Source: Sphingomonas sp. ATCC 31555
Lineage (GTDB): Bacteria > Pseudomonadota > Alphaproteobacteria > Sphingomonadales > Sphingomonadaceae
Assembly: GCF_000282895.1 (NCBI RefSeq)
Contig: NZ_ALBQ01000062.1
Span: 1 to 54,205, forward strand
Reading direction: 5' to 3'
DNA length: 54,205 bases
The notes under the pieces are model-generated. The model saw only the letters and a list, made by a program, of their open reading frames with translations, was not told the origin of the DNA and ran no database searches. Shown in pieces: positions 40,589 to 49,935 of this stretch; within the stretch, counting starts at the first letter, position 1, and the number at the start of each line of letters is the position of its first letter. The translations under genes and the position numbers were made by a program.

Positions 40589-41479
40589 CTAGAACAGCGT
40601 AATCAGCAGCACGCCGCCGATTACCGCCGCGCCTGCCACCATCTGCCGCAGGCTCAGTGCTTCGCGAAAGAACCGGTGGCCGGCGATGGCAGCGATCGGC
40701 GCCTCGATGATCCCCAGCGCACGCACTGGCGCGGCTGGCGAAAGCGCCAGTGCCACGAACCATCCGACCGAGGCGCATGCACCGCAGAGCCCCGCGCCAA
40801 GCGACGGCCGCCAGCGGCGCAGCACTTCAGCAAGCGCGGCCGCATCGCGCCAGGCCAGGAATAGAATCAGCGCCACAGTCTGCATCGCCTGCACCACCGC
40901 GACGCAGAGGATCGCCGCGAAGATCGGATGCTCACCGTCCAGCGCCAGCGCAGCATGCCGGAAGGCATTGAGCGAGAACCCGAACATCGCTCCGGAGGCG
41001 AGCCCGAACGCCGCCCCCGCAGTCGAAGCGCGAAGCTGACGGGGCGAAGGCCAACTCAGCGCCGCCAGTCCGATCGTGGTGATCGCCACGCCCAGCCAGG
41101 CGATGGCGCCGATATGGTCGCCATATACGATCAGCCCGAACAGCGCGGTCATCGGCAGCGAACTCTGCTGCAGCGCGGTCCCCACCGCGAAGCCTGAGCG
41201 ATGCATCGCGCTGAGCAGCGCAGCCGTCGCGAGGATCTGGCTCGCCGCCCCGACAATCGCCGAGATCCAGAATGCGCTTGACCAGTGCGGATCCGCATCA
41301 GGTACCACCAGCAGGGCGAACAGCACGAAGACGATCGAGAAAGGCAGCCCGAACAGGAAGCGCACCAGCGTCGCACCCCAGGGGCCGGAGGACGGCATCA
41401 CGCCGCGCTGCAGGGCGTTGCGCCCGACCTGGAAGGTGGCAGCCGCAAGCGTCGCAGGGATCCACAGAGGGTTTGCCAT
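40589..41479 (-). CDS. EamA/DMT family transporter
   Basis: A 296-aa inner-membrane protein with about ten helices in two repeats (ATFQVGRNALQRG; ALGIIEAPIAAIAGHRFFRE), the EamA layout of drug/metabolite exporters. Substrate unknown. It converges on nagE with 5 bases between the stops, and it belongs to no visible operon. The start at 41479 (MANPLWIPATLAAA) is clear. Confidence 0.85.
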   Translation of the reverse strand: MANPLWIPATLAAATFQVGRNALQRGVMPSSGPWGATLVRFLFGLPFSIVFVLFALLVVPDADPHWSSAFWISAIVGAASQILATAALLSAMHRSGFAVGTALQQSSLPMTALFGLIVYGDHIGAIAWLGVAITTIGLAALSWPSPRQLRASTAGAAFGLASGAMFGFSLNAFRHAALALDGEHPIFAAILCVAVVQAMQTVALILFLAWRDAAALAEVLRRWRPSLGAGLCGACASVGWFVALALSPAAPVRALGIIEAPIAAIAGHRFFREALSLRQMVAGAAVIGGVLLITLF

Positions 41480-41602
41480 GGCGCCGCTTAGCGCTTCGAA
41501 CGCGCGCCGTCCCGCCTTTTTCGGGCAGTCCGCGGCGGTGGGGCAAACATCGTATTGCTGCGGCGCGCTGCGGGGATGATGCAGCCATCGGAGACCGCCA
41601 TC

Positions 41603-42232
41603 ATGACCATGTTCGTTCGCGCCGTGCTTCTCGTTTCCGCAGCGATGGCGGGCCCGTCCGCCGCCCAATCGCAACAAGATCCGGCGCCACCTGCCGCAAC
41701 GAAGGTCACGCCGGCCTCCTCCTTCATCCCTGCAGGTTTCAACCCGCCGACGCTCGTCGAAGCGAAAGGCTTCAAGCTCGTGCCACTCGGCCCCGCCTTG
41801 GTGAAGGTCGATTTCGACGCCTATATGTCGTCGATCGAACATCTGCAGAAGAACTTCACGCGCAGCACCGATTGGCCCCACGCCGGCATCACCGATGCCG
41901 ATGCCATGCGCGACATGGAGACCGAGCAGGCGCGGTTCGCGAGTCGCCAGTCCTTCGCCTATGCCGTGCTCACGCCGGACGGGCGGCGCGAGCGAGGATC
42001 CGTCTATGTCTCGCCCAGTCCCGTCGGGCGCTACGATGCCGTCGTGCGGCTATGGGTGACGAAGGCGGACTATGACGCCGGCTTCGACGCGGAGCTGTAC
42101 CAATGGGTCGCCAGCTGGATCAGGACGGATTGGCCGTTCCGGAACGTCGTGTATCCGGGGCGATCCCTGGACTGGCAGCGCTGGGATGCCCTGCGCGCCG
42201 CCAAAGGCCCGGGGGCTGCAGCGGCGCAATAG
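41603..42232 (+). CDS. Exported protein with GNAT-like fold (uncertain)
   Basis: A 209-aa protein with a signal peptide (MFVRAVLLVSAAMAGPSAAQ). The mature part has the order of a GNAT acetyltransferase domain: LVPLGPALVKVDFDAY, FAYAVLTPDGRRERGSVYVS and a C-terminal RNVVYPG. The usual acetyl-CoA loop is not clear, so this may be a fold only. It would act in the periplasm. The start at 41603 has GGAG 9 bases upstream. An ATG two codons on is also possible. Confidence 0.6.
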   Translation: MTMFVRAVLLVSAAMAGPSAAQSQQDPAPPAATKVTPASSFIPAGFNPPTLVEAKGFKLVPLGPALVKVDFDAYMSSIEHLQKNFTRSTDWPHAGITDADAMRDMETEQARFASRQSFAYAVLTPDGRRERGSVYVSPSPVGRYDAVVRLWVTKADYDAGFDAELYQWVASWIRTDWPFRNVVYPGRSLDWQRWDALRAAKGPGAAAAQ

Positions 42233-42250
42233 GCAGGCGCCGAGCGCGCC

Positions 42251-42670
42251 TCAGCTTGCGCGCTGATACAGCTCGATCAACATGCCCTCCCCATCGAGGA
42301 TGAAGGCAAAGCGGTCGCCGCCGCTGCCGGGAACCTCGGCAGGCGCCGACGCGATTTCGACGCCCTTTGCCGCAAGATCCGCGATCACGGCCTCGATGTC
42401 GATTACGCCGATCGCGAGATGATTGATCCCGCCCAGCCGCAAATTGGCCCGGCGATCCAAACGCGCCGCGGCCGCCGGCGCAGCCCCCTCGACCTGCAAC
42501 AGTTCCAGCCGCAGCGTACCCAGCCCGACGAACGCGACCGATGCGCCGGGAAAACCGAAGCGGTGCAGCACCCGAAAGTCCAGCTTTTCGACATACCAGT
42601 CGATGCTTGCCGCCAGATCCTGCACCACGATGCCGACATGATCGATGCCGCGAAGTTGGTCCTTTACCAT
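42251..42670 (-). CDS. VOC family protein (glyoxalase/epimerase-like)
   Basis: A 139-aa protein with paired beta-alpha-beta modules: GIDHVGIVVQDLAASIDWYV at the start, GINHLAIGVIDIEAVIADL in the middle and a metal-site Glu in LIELYQRAS at the end. This matches the vicinal oxygen chelate superfamily, close to methylmalonyl-CoA epimerase and lactoylglutathione lyase. The reaction is open. It is divergent from a frameshifted LysR gene (84 bases), so it may have been that regulator's target. GAGAGGA lies upstream of the ATG. Confidence 0.85.
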   Translation of the reverse strand: MVKDQLRGIDHVGIVVQDLAASIDWYVEKLDFRVLHRFGFPGASVAFVGLGTLRLELLQVEGAAPAAAARLDRRANLRLGGINHLAIGVIDIEAVIADLAAKGVEIASAPAEVPGSGGDRFAFILDGEGMLIELYQRAS

Positions 42671-42753
42671 GTGCCTGTCCTCTCGTGAGAACTGGCATCT
42701 CGTCTGTTCGGGCAGCTTTGATAATATGGTGGGATCTGAATAGAGTGATCGCC

Positions 42754-43729
42754 ATGGCGAACAATCCCGATCGGCTGCGGCTGGACGATCTTTCCGTGTT
42801 CCTGGCCGTGTTGGAAGGCCAGGGCTTCCGCGCTGCCGCCAAGCGGCTCGGCATTTCACCCGCCACGGTGAGCGAAAAGATCGCGCAGCTGGAGGCGCAG
42901 ATCGGCGCGCCGCTTCTGATACGCACCACGCGCAGCGTAACCCCAACCGATGCCGGTGCCGCGCTCGCGCGCCGTCTGTCCCCCCTGCTGGCCGAAGCGC
43001 GCGGCATTGCAGGACGTTCGCGACTCCCAGCTCGAGGTGCGCGGTCAGCTGCGCCTGAACGTGACCGGCGCAGTGATGGTCGACATGCTGCCGCCCTTGC
43101 TGGACCGATTCCTCCGTCGCCACCCGCACGTGCGCGTGGAGATCGTCGTGGAGGATCGGCTTGTCGACATCATCGCCGCGGGTTGCGACGCCGGCATCCG
43201 CTACGGCGAGCATCTCGCCCAGGACACGATCGCGGTGCCGATCGGCCTGCCGTTCCAGCGCCTCGCCTATGCCGCAGCGCCCGCCTATCTCGCGGAGCGG
43301 AGCGTTCCAGCCGCGCCGCACGACCTGCTCCGGCACGACACGATCCGCCTGCGCTTCTCCAGCGGCGCGATGGTGCCGTGGGAGTTCGAAAGGGCCGGAG
43401 AGGCGATCACGCTAAACCCGCCCGGTGGGCTGACGATCGGCGTGGACGCCGCTGATGCCGCGATCGGGCTTGCCTGCAGCGGCCACGGCGTGATCGCCAC
43501 ATTCGCCAACTGGCTCGATCCCCGCTTCCGCACCGGCGCGCTGGTGCCGGTGCTAGCCGAGTGGTGGCCCCGCTTCGACGGACCAAGGCTGTATTTCTCC
43601 AGCTGCCTGATGAAAGCGCCGCTCCGCGCGCTCGTCGACTTGGTCGCGGCGGAACGCGCGGCAGCCCAGAAGGGACCCGGGGCGCGTCAAGGCTCACCTC
43701 GACACCCGCTCACCGCGGCGTCAGCGTGA
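42754..43729 (+). pseudogene. LysR family transcriptional regulator, frameshifted
   Basis: The reading starts at ATG 42754 (MANNPDRLRLDDLSVFLAVL) with a typical LysR winged helix (AAKRLGISPATVSEKIAQLE) and breaks near 43003 in a GCGCGCGG run. The remainder continues one frame over (ALQDVRDSQLEVRGQLRLNV, then the substrate domain to residue about 320). A single extra G, or loss of a CG, would explain it. No start would give a working second half. It is either a real pseudogene or a sequencing error. It is divergent from the VOC gene and overlaps the GH2 gene end by 20 bases. Confidence 0.85.
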
Positions 43730-46595
43730 CCTTGCCCAGGAGGCCGCTCGCCTGCCCCGCTGGCGCCTCGACGAGCAGTTCCACCGTGCGCTGTCCTGCG
43801 CCCGCCGGCAGCTTCGCTTCCAATGGCGCTGGCGCGACGTCGGTCTTCTCGGCGACCTTCGCGCCGTCTATCCACAGCTCCGCGCGTCCGCCGATGCTGG
43901 CAAAGCGCAGCGTGCCGCCTTCGGCCGCAATGCGCTTTCGAGGCGTCAAGCGGTTGTGATAGACGCGCCAGCCGGCCTGCGGCTCAGGTGGCGTGGGCAC
44001 GGCACTGCGCAGGAAGGTCCAGCTGTTATTGTCGGGCACCAGGCCCGGCTTCGGCTTTTCGGCCATCAACGAGGAACGGCGCCAATCGCCGAGCAGCATC
44101 AGCGACGGAGACACGCCCATCTGCGGTCGAGGCGCGATATCGGCGCGGTCGATTGTCAAAACCGCCGGCTTCAACCCCTCGGCCGTCGCCCGCACGGTGA
44201 TCTTGCCGCGGCCTATGCCCGCCTGCACCAGGATTTGCGCCAGCCCATTGAACAGCGACCGAGCATTGCCCTTCTCGGGCTCATGGCTGTTGGGATCGCC
44301 ATTGCCCACGCCGATGATCGCCGCACCCTCCACGGTGAAGTTCGTCATCAGATTTGCCGTCGGCACGTGCCGGCCCTTGGCATCCACCGCATCGATGGTG
44401 ATCGGCTGCACGTCTTCGTCGTCGCCCGCCATCACCGTGCGTGCGGGGGTGAGCCGCAGCGCGACCGGCTTGCCGACGGTCTCGTGCACCATGCGTGCCA
44501 CGACCTTGCCGCCGCGCATTGCCTGCGCCTCGAGCCGGCCCGGCGCATAGGGCACCTGCCATTCATTGCCCTGCAGCCGGTCGACCTTCTGCGTGCCTAC
44601 GACCTTGCCGTTGAGCAGCAGCGTCACGCTCTCGGCGTTGGAGGCGACGAAGACCTTGATCGCCTGCCCCTCCTTGCCCGGCCACGTCCAATGCGGTGCC
44701 AGCCACACGACTGGCGCATCGTCAATCCAGGCGGCGCTGTGGATGCCGAAGGCGGTCTTGGGGAAGCCGCATAGATCCATGATGCCGAAGAAACTGGAGA
44801 TCGTCGGCCAGGCATAGGGCGTAGGCTCCCCATGATAATCGAAGCCGGTCCACACGAACCCGCCGGCAATGAACTCGCGGGCGGCGATCAGTTGCCACGC
44901 CTTGCGGTGGGTGTTGCCCCAGGCCGCGGCCTCGTCATCATAGGAGGTGATGACATGGGCGCCGGGATCGCTCGCGAACGCGCCGCGCGTCTCGAACGCG
45001 CTCGTATCCTCGGAACTGGTGCTGGGCCGCCCGGGATTCTGGGCGTGCCACTTGTCATATTCGCCCTGATAATAGTTGAAACCCATTACATCGACGACAG
45101 AGGAAACGTTCGACGGATTGTAGAAAGACCCGTTCATCGCCGCCGTCACCGGCCGGCTGTCGTCCAGCCGGCGCACCGCCGCTTCCATCCGGCGCACCAT
45201 TTCGATGCCGGACTCGGTGCCCTGCATCGGCTCTTCGTTGAAGACCGACCACAGGATCACGCTGGGATGATTGCGATCGCGCCGCACCATCCAGCTGAGC
45301 TGGGCAAGATAATCGGGCGCAGGGTTGAAATGGCGATTCTCGTCCATGACGAGGAAGCCCATCCGGTCACACCAGTCTAGCAGTTCAGCGGTCGGCGCAT
45401 TGTGCGACATGCGGATCGCATTGCAGCCCATCGCCTTCAGCCGCTCCATCCGCCAGGCGAGCAGGGCATCATATTGCGCCGCGCCCACACCGGCATGATC
45501 CTGGTGGATGCAGACCCCCTTCAGCTTGACGGGCTTGTCGTTGACGAACAGCCCCCTGTCGGCATCGAAGCGCACGGTGCGGAAGCCGATCGCGGTGCGC
45601 CGCTCGTCGATCAGCTTGCCGTCGCGCACCAGCCGCGTGTGAACCGTGTAGAGCGTCGGCGTTTCGACCGACCAGAGCTGGGGATTGCCGGCGTCGAGCG
45701 TAAACGCGGCCTGCGCTTCATTCAGCACCGGCACCGTTATGGCGGAGGAGCCGGTCGCCACGCGCTTCCCCGCCGGGTCGAGAAGGTCGGCCTCCACCGT
45801 CACGCTGACCGGCGCGCGTTCGATATTGCCGAGCGTCACGGTGACGGGAACCAGCCAGCCACTCCCGGTCTTGCGCGGATCGCAATGCACGCCGTCGGTA
45901 ATGATCGAGACAGGGGCGCGGCGCACCAGCCAGGCGTGACGATAGAGCCCGGCGCCTTCGTACCACCAGCCCTCCATTGCCTCTGCATCCACCCGGATGG
46001 CGATGACGTTGTCCTCGTCGCCGAAGCGGGCAAACGGCGTCATGTCGATCAGGATGCTGGCATAGCCGGACCAGCTGTGCGCGACGATGCTGCCGTTCAC
46101 CCACACCGTCGCGTTGGTGGCGACGCCGTCCAGGTGCAGCTCGATCGTCTTGCCGCGATCGGCGGCGTCCAGCGTCAGCCGGCGGCGATACCAGCCGATA
46201 CCACGTCGCCGATAGCCCTGCGAGACATTGGCGGTCTTCTCGAATGGCTGGAACGATGCCCAATCGTGCGGCAGCCGCACTTCTGCCCAGTCGCTGTCGT
46301 CATAATCGCGGGCCGCGGCACCGCGCGCGTTCGCCGCTTTCACGCTGCCATAGGTATCGTCATGGTCCTTCAGCGGCGCCGGCGCGATATCGCCTTCATG
46401 GAAGCGCCAACCGCGTTCGATACGGGTGCGGGTGGGATCCGAGTCCGGCAGGCGCGGCAGCAGCGTCGTCTTTGGTGCGGGCATCGGAAAGCCATCACCC
46501 TCGATTCCCCGCGCCGCCGCCTCCGCTTCGGCCGTGCCCAGCGTGGCGAGTACCCCCAACCCCGCGCTGCCGAGCAGCAACTGGCGACGATCCAT
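43710..46595 (-). CDS. GH2 beta-galactosidase-type glycoside hydrolase, exported
   Basis: A 961-aa enzyme. A Tat-like signal (MDRRQLLLGSAGLG) leads to GH2 sugar-binding, immunoglobulin and TIM-barrel domains, then DUF4982-type and further beta domains. The acid/base is Glu454 (WSVFNEEP) and the likely nucleophile is Glu529 (TSSEDTSAF). The pattern matches GH2 beta-galactosidases of the GalA/Bacteroides type. The true sugar could also be another beta-hexoside. The ATG at 46595 has GGAG 8 bases upstream. It is downstream of the GntR gene on the same strand. Confidence 0.88.
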   Translation of the reverse strand: MDRRQLLLGSAGLGVLATLGTAEAEAAARGIEGDGFPMPAPKTTLLPRLPDSDPTRTRIERGWRFHEGDIAPAPLKDHDDTYGSVKAANARGAAARDYDDSDWAEVRLPHDWASFQPFEKTANVSQGYRRRGIGWYRRRLTLDAADRGKTIELHLDGVATNATVWVNGSIVAHSWSGYASILIDMTPFARFGDEDNVIAIRVDAEAMEGWWYEGAGLYRHAWLVRRAPVSIITDGVHCDPRKTGSGWLVPVTVTLGNIERAPVSVTVEADLLDPAGKRVATGSSAITVPVLNEAQAAFTLDAGNPQLWSVETPTLYTVHTRLVRDGKLIDERRTAIGFRTVRFDADRGLFVNDKPVKLKGVCIHQDHAGVGAAQYDALLAWRMERLKAMGCNAIRMSHNAPTAELLDWCDRMGFLVMDENRHFNPAPDYLAQLSWMVRRDRNHPSVILWSVFNEEPMQGTESGIEMVRRMEAAVRRLDDSRPVTAAMNGSFYNPSNVSSVVDVMGFNYYQGEYDKWHAQNPGRPSTSSEDTSAFETRGAFASDPGAHVITSYDDEAAAWGNTHRKAWQLIAAREFIAGGFVWTGFDYHGEPTPYAWPTISSFFGIMDLCGFPKTAFGIHSAAWIDDAPVVWLAPHWTWPGKEGQAIKVFVASNAESVTLLLNGKVVGTQKVDRLQGNEWQVPYAPGRLEAQAMRGGKVVARMVHETVGKPVALRLTPARTVMAGDDEDVQPITIDAVDAKGRHVPTANLMTNFTVEGAAIIGVGNGDPNSHEPEKGNARSLFNGLAQILVQAGIGRGKITVRATAEGLKPAVLTIDRADIAPRPQMGVSPSLMLLGDWRRSSLMAEKPKPGLVPDNNSWTFLRSAVPTPPEPQAGWRVYHNRLTPRKRIAAEGGTLRFASIGGRAELWIDGAKVAEKTDVAPAPLEAKLPAGAGQRTVELLVEAPAGQASGLLGKVTLTPR

Positions 46596-46629
46596 GCAGC
46601 AATCTCCAATCCGGTAAGGTGCGGTGCGA

Positions 46630-47367
46630 TCAGACGTCGCTGAGTTCCGCCACGAAATCATAGGCATCGCCCCGATAATAGGAGCGGGTCACTTCGGCCG
46701 GGCGGCCGTCGCGAAGGAAGGCGCGGCGTTCGATCAGCAGGCCCGCATGGCCCGGATCGACGCCCAGCATCTTGGCGTGTTCGCCCAGGAACGGCACGGC
46801 GCGCAGTCGCTGCAACGCGCGCACCGGGCGGTTACCGGCGGCCTCGAGCGCGGTGTAGAGCGAATCTCCCACCGCCTCTACGGAGGGCAGGCAATACCCG
46901 GCGATCGTGGAGAATTCGAGCGCCATCGGCTCGCCCTCGGCATAGCGGATGCGCGAGAATCGCAGCACGCCTGCCCCCGGGGAGAGCCCCAGCGCCATCG
47001 CCTCTTCGGGCGTCACCTGGCCAGCCGAGCGGGCAATCCAGCTGCTGCTGGCCGTCCGGCCGCGCGCGGCCATGTCTTCGGAGAAGGACGAAAGCTTGGA
47101 AAAGCTCTTCTCGACGCGCTCGGCGACGAAGGTGCCCGCGCCACGCCGACGCGTCAGCAGACCTTCCTCCACAAGTCCGCCGATCGCCTTGCGCACGGTG
47201 ATGCGAGACACGTCATATTCTACCGCCAGGTCGCGCTCGGGCGGAATCGCGTCGCCTTGGGCGAGGATCTTGCCGCTGATCGCCTCGCGGATCAGCTGTT
47301 GCAGCTGCAGATAGAGCGGCGACGGGTTGCCTTCACGAAACCGGCCGATCTGATCGGAAAACGTCAT
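46630..47367 (-). CDS. GntR family regulator (HutC/UTRA, NagR/DasR-like)
   Basis: A 245-aa regulator with a winged helix (PLYLQLQQLIREAISGKIL, SRITVRKAIGGLVEEGLL) and a UTRA ligand domain (residues about 90-240). Members of this branch (NagR, NagQ, DasR, YvoA) bind GlcN-6-P or GlcNAc-6-P. It lies between the GH2 gene and the divergent GH20 gene, and a perfect 18-bp palindrome sits 91 bases upstream of its start. It probably controls this cluster and perhaps the nag operon, by analogy. Confidence 0.92.
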   Translation of the reverse strand: MTFSDQIGRFREGNPSPLYLQLQQLIREAISGKILAQGDAIPPERDLAVEYDVSRITVRKAIGGLVEEGLLTRRRGAGTFVAERVEKSFSKLSSFSEDMAARGRTASSSWIARSAGQVTPEEAMALGLSPGAGVLRFSRIRYAEGEPMALEFSTIAGYCLPSVEAVGDSLYTALEAAGNRPVRALQRLRAVPFLGEHAKMLGVDPGHAGLLIERRAFLRDGRPAEVTRSYYRGDAYDFVAELSDV

Positions 47368-47457
47368 TGATCCTCCCCTGCGCGACGCCGCTGCCCACCG
47401 AAGCAGCGCCTAGAGCAAGCTCCCCGCGGAGCGCAAACGTTACCTCGGGGATATACA

Positions 47458-47475
47458 TTGGTACGATGATACCAA
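47458..47475. promoter_or_regulatory. Perfect inverted repeat, likely GntR operator
   Basis: TTGGTA-CGATGA-TACCAA is an 18-bp site with perfect 6-bp arms, between the divergent GntR and GH20 starts. On the minus strand a TTGACC (47492-47497) lies about 16-17 bases before it, so the site could cover the -10 of the GntR promoter. The TGGTA arm resembles known GntR/NagQ sites, but that is from memory only. Confidence 0.75.
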
Positions 47476-47613
47476 CAGCCTGAAGCGACTAGGTCAAGCG
47501 TATAATTGAAAAGAACTATGTCCGCCCGCGCAAGCCTATTGTCCGATAGGACCTAAATTGGTTACACCCTTTCCTGGCCCCAATCGGTGGCCGAGAAACG
47601 AGGGGAGTTTCCG

Positions 47614-49935
47614 ATGCGCGCGTTCCTGCAACAGGCAAAGCATTCAGGCTGGGCGGCGATCCTGCTGTCTTCGACCGCTTTCGCCCAGACGGTGCCGCCG
47701 CTTACTCCTTTGCCCGCGAGCGTCACGCTCGGCAAGGGTAGCTTCACGATCGCGAACGGCGCCACGTTGGCCGTGCCGGCGGGCGACAACGCCGCCACCG
47801 CTGCCGCGCGCCTGCTCGCCGCGCATGTGAAGGTGGAGCGCGGCCTCACGCTGGGCACCACGGGCACCAGTGGCGCGATCCGTTTCGAACGCGACGCGGG
47901 CGTCAAGGGCGATGAGGCCTACCGCCTCATCATCGACACCAAGGGCGTGCGCATCGCCGCCTCGGGCGACCGCGGTTTGCTCTACGGCGCGATGACGCTG
48001 GCGCAGCTGCTCAGCCCGGACCACGGCTTCGGCAAGGCGGTGAAGCTGCCGGCGCTCAGCGTCGAGGACGCGCCCCGCTTCGGCTGGCGCGGGCTGATGC
48101 TCGACGTCGCCCGCCACTTCCAGCCGATCGAATTCGTCTACGGCGTGGTCGACCAGATGGCCTCGGTGAAGCTCAACACGCTGCACCTCCACCTCACCGA
48201 CGACCAGGGATGGCGCTTCGAGGTGAAGCGCTATCCGAAACTTACCGAAGTGGGCGGCTGGCGTACCCCGCCGAGCACCGGCGGCGCGCCGGGCCCGAAG
48301 GTCGGCGGATTCTACACGCAGGAACAGCTGAAAGGCCTGGTCGCCTATGCTGCCGAGCGCGGCGTGACCATCGTGCCGGAAATCGACCTGCCGGGCCACG
48401 CCCAGGCGCTGGTCGCCGCCTATCCCGAACTCGGCATCTTCGGCGACAAGCCGGAGGTGTCGCACGACTGGGGCGTGAACCCCTATCTGTTCAACCCCGG
48501 CCCCAAGGGCATCGCCTTCGTCAAGGAAGTGCTCGACGAGCTGATGGCGGTGTTCCCGGGCACCTATGTCCATCTCGGCGGGGACGAGGCGGTGAAGGAC
48601 CAGTGGGAGCGCTCGCCGGAGGTGCAGGCGCAGATGAAGGCGCTCGGCATCAAGACCGAAAACGGGCTGCAGAGCTGGATGATCGATCAGTTCGGCGCCT
48701 ATCTGGAGGGCCATGGCCGCCGCCTGATCGGCTGGGACGAGATCCTCGAAGGCGGCCTGCCGCCCTCGGCCTCGGTGATGTCGTGGCGCGGCGAGAAGGG
48801 CGCGGTGGAAGCCGCCAATGCGGGGCATGACGTGGTGCTCTCGCCCGCCCCCACCCTCTATCTCGACAGCCTGCAGAGCGATCGTCGCGACGAGCCGCCG
48901 GGCCGCCTCTCGATCCAGACGCTGGCCGATGTCTACAAGTACGAGCCGATGCCCGTCGGCATCGATGCGGCCAAGGCGAGCCATGTGCTCGGCGCGCAGG
49001 GCAATGCGTGGAGCGAATATCTGATCACGCCGTACCAGGTGCAGCACATGCTGTTCCCGCGCGCCGCGGCGATCGCCGAGATCACCTGGTCGGGCAAGGA
49101 CAAGCGCGACTTCGCATCGTTCGTCAGCCGCGTGCAGCCGCAGATGGCCCGCTGGCGCCGCTCGGGCATGGAAGTCGCCGACAGCGCGTTCGCGATCGAC
49201 TACAAGCTGCAGGGCACGCGCGGCGAGGCGCTGCGGGCGAACCAGGCCAAGGTGGCGCTCGCCACCCAGACCGGTTTCGGCACGATCCGCTACACGCTCG
49301 ACGGCAAGCAGCCCACCGCCAAGTCGCCGGTGTACAAGGCACCGTTGACGCTCAAGCCCGGCACGACGATCACCGCCGCGGCGTTCGACGCAGCCGGCAT
49401 CGTCACCGCCACCCCGCGCAGCTTCGATACCAGCCGGACGGCGCTGCTCACCCGCACCAGCTCGGACATGGTGGCCTGCCCCAGGGGTGCGCTCGGCCTG
49501 CGCGTGCCGCTGACCGCCGAGTCGCAGGAAAATGCGCCGGTGTTCAACGTCAACCTGTTCGATACCTGCACCGCCTATCCGGCCGCGCCGCTGGACGTGG
49601 CGACCGGTTTCACCGTCGATGTCGCCCGCACGCCGCGCAACTACGGCCTGGCGCATGATTTCAACAAGGTGCGCGCCCATTACAATGTCAGCACCCATGG
49701 CGAGCTGATCGTCACCGCCCGCTGCATTGCCGCGTCCAAGGATCCGGCGGTGAAGCGGATCGTCGTCGCCACCTTCCCCCTGCCCGATCCGGCCAGCGCG
49801 CCGCAGCAGTTCCGCTTCACCGGCAGCCTGCCCAAGCTGGCGGGTGACGAGGACCTGTGCTTCCAGTTCACGTCGCCGCTCAGTGACCCGTTCTACACCG
49901 TCGAGAAGGTGGTGCTGACGGAGGCGGCCAAGTGA
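47614..49935 (+). CDS. GH20 beta-N-acetylhexosaminidase, exported
   Basis: A 773-aa enzyme. A Sec-like signal (residues 1-26, ending AFAQT) is followed by the GH20b domain (about 30-155), the GH20 barrel with Asp324-Glu325 (HLGGDEAVKDQW), and a C-terminal chitobiase-type domain (GTIRYTLDGKQPTAKSPVYK) with further beta domains. It uses substrate-assisted catalysis to release terminal GlcNAc (or GalNAc) in the periplasm. The ATG at 47614 has GGGGAG 6 bases upstream. Its stop overlaps the beta-mannosidase start (GTGA). Confidence 0.96.
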   Translation: MRAFLQQAKHSGWAAILLSSTAFAQTVPPLTPLPASVTLGKGSFTIANGATLAVPAGDNAATAAARLLAAHVKVERGLTLGTTGTSGAIRFERDAGVKGDEAYRLIIDTKGVRIAASGDRGLLYGAMTLAQLLSPDHGFGKAVKLPALSVEDAPRFGWRGLMLDVARHFQPIEFVYGVVDQMASVKLNTLHLHLTDDQGWRFEVKRYPKLTEVGGWRTPPSTGGAPGPKVGGFYTQEQLKGLVAYAAERGVTIVPEIDLPGHAQALVAAYPELGIFGDKPEVSHDWGVNPYLFNPGPKGIAFVKEVLDELMAVFPGTYVHLGGDEAVKDQWERSPEVQAQMKALGIKTENGLQSWMIDQFGAYLEGHGRRLIGWDEILEGGLPPSASVMSWRGEKGAVEAANAGHDVVLSPAPTLYLDSLQSDRRDEPPGRLSIQTLADVYKYEPMPVGIDAAKASHVLGAQGNAWSEYLITPYQVQHMLFPRAAAIAEITWSGKDKRDFASFVSRVQPQMARWRRSGMEVADSAFAIDYKLQGTRGEALRANQAKVALATQTGFGTIRYTLDGKQPTAKSPVYKAPLTLKPGTTITAAAFDAAGIVTATPRSFDTSRTALLTRTSSDMVACPRGALGLRVPLTAESQENAPVFNVNLFDTCTAYPAAPLDVATGFTVDVARTPRNYGLAHDFNKVRAHYNVSTHGELIVTARCIAASKDPAVKRIVVATFPLPDPASAPQQFRFTGSLPKLAGDEDLCFQFTSPLSDPFYTVEKVVLTEAAK

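Noticed and set aside
47501..47506. TATAAT as a plus-strand -10 box for the GH20 gene
   Set aside because: No matching -35 at 16-18 bases upstream, and the start codon is over 100 bases away. It may still be a promoter, but I cannot support it.
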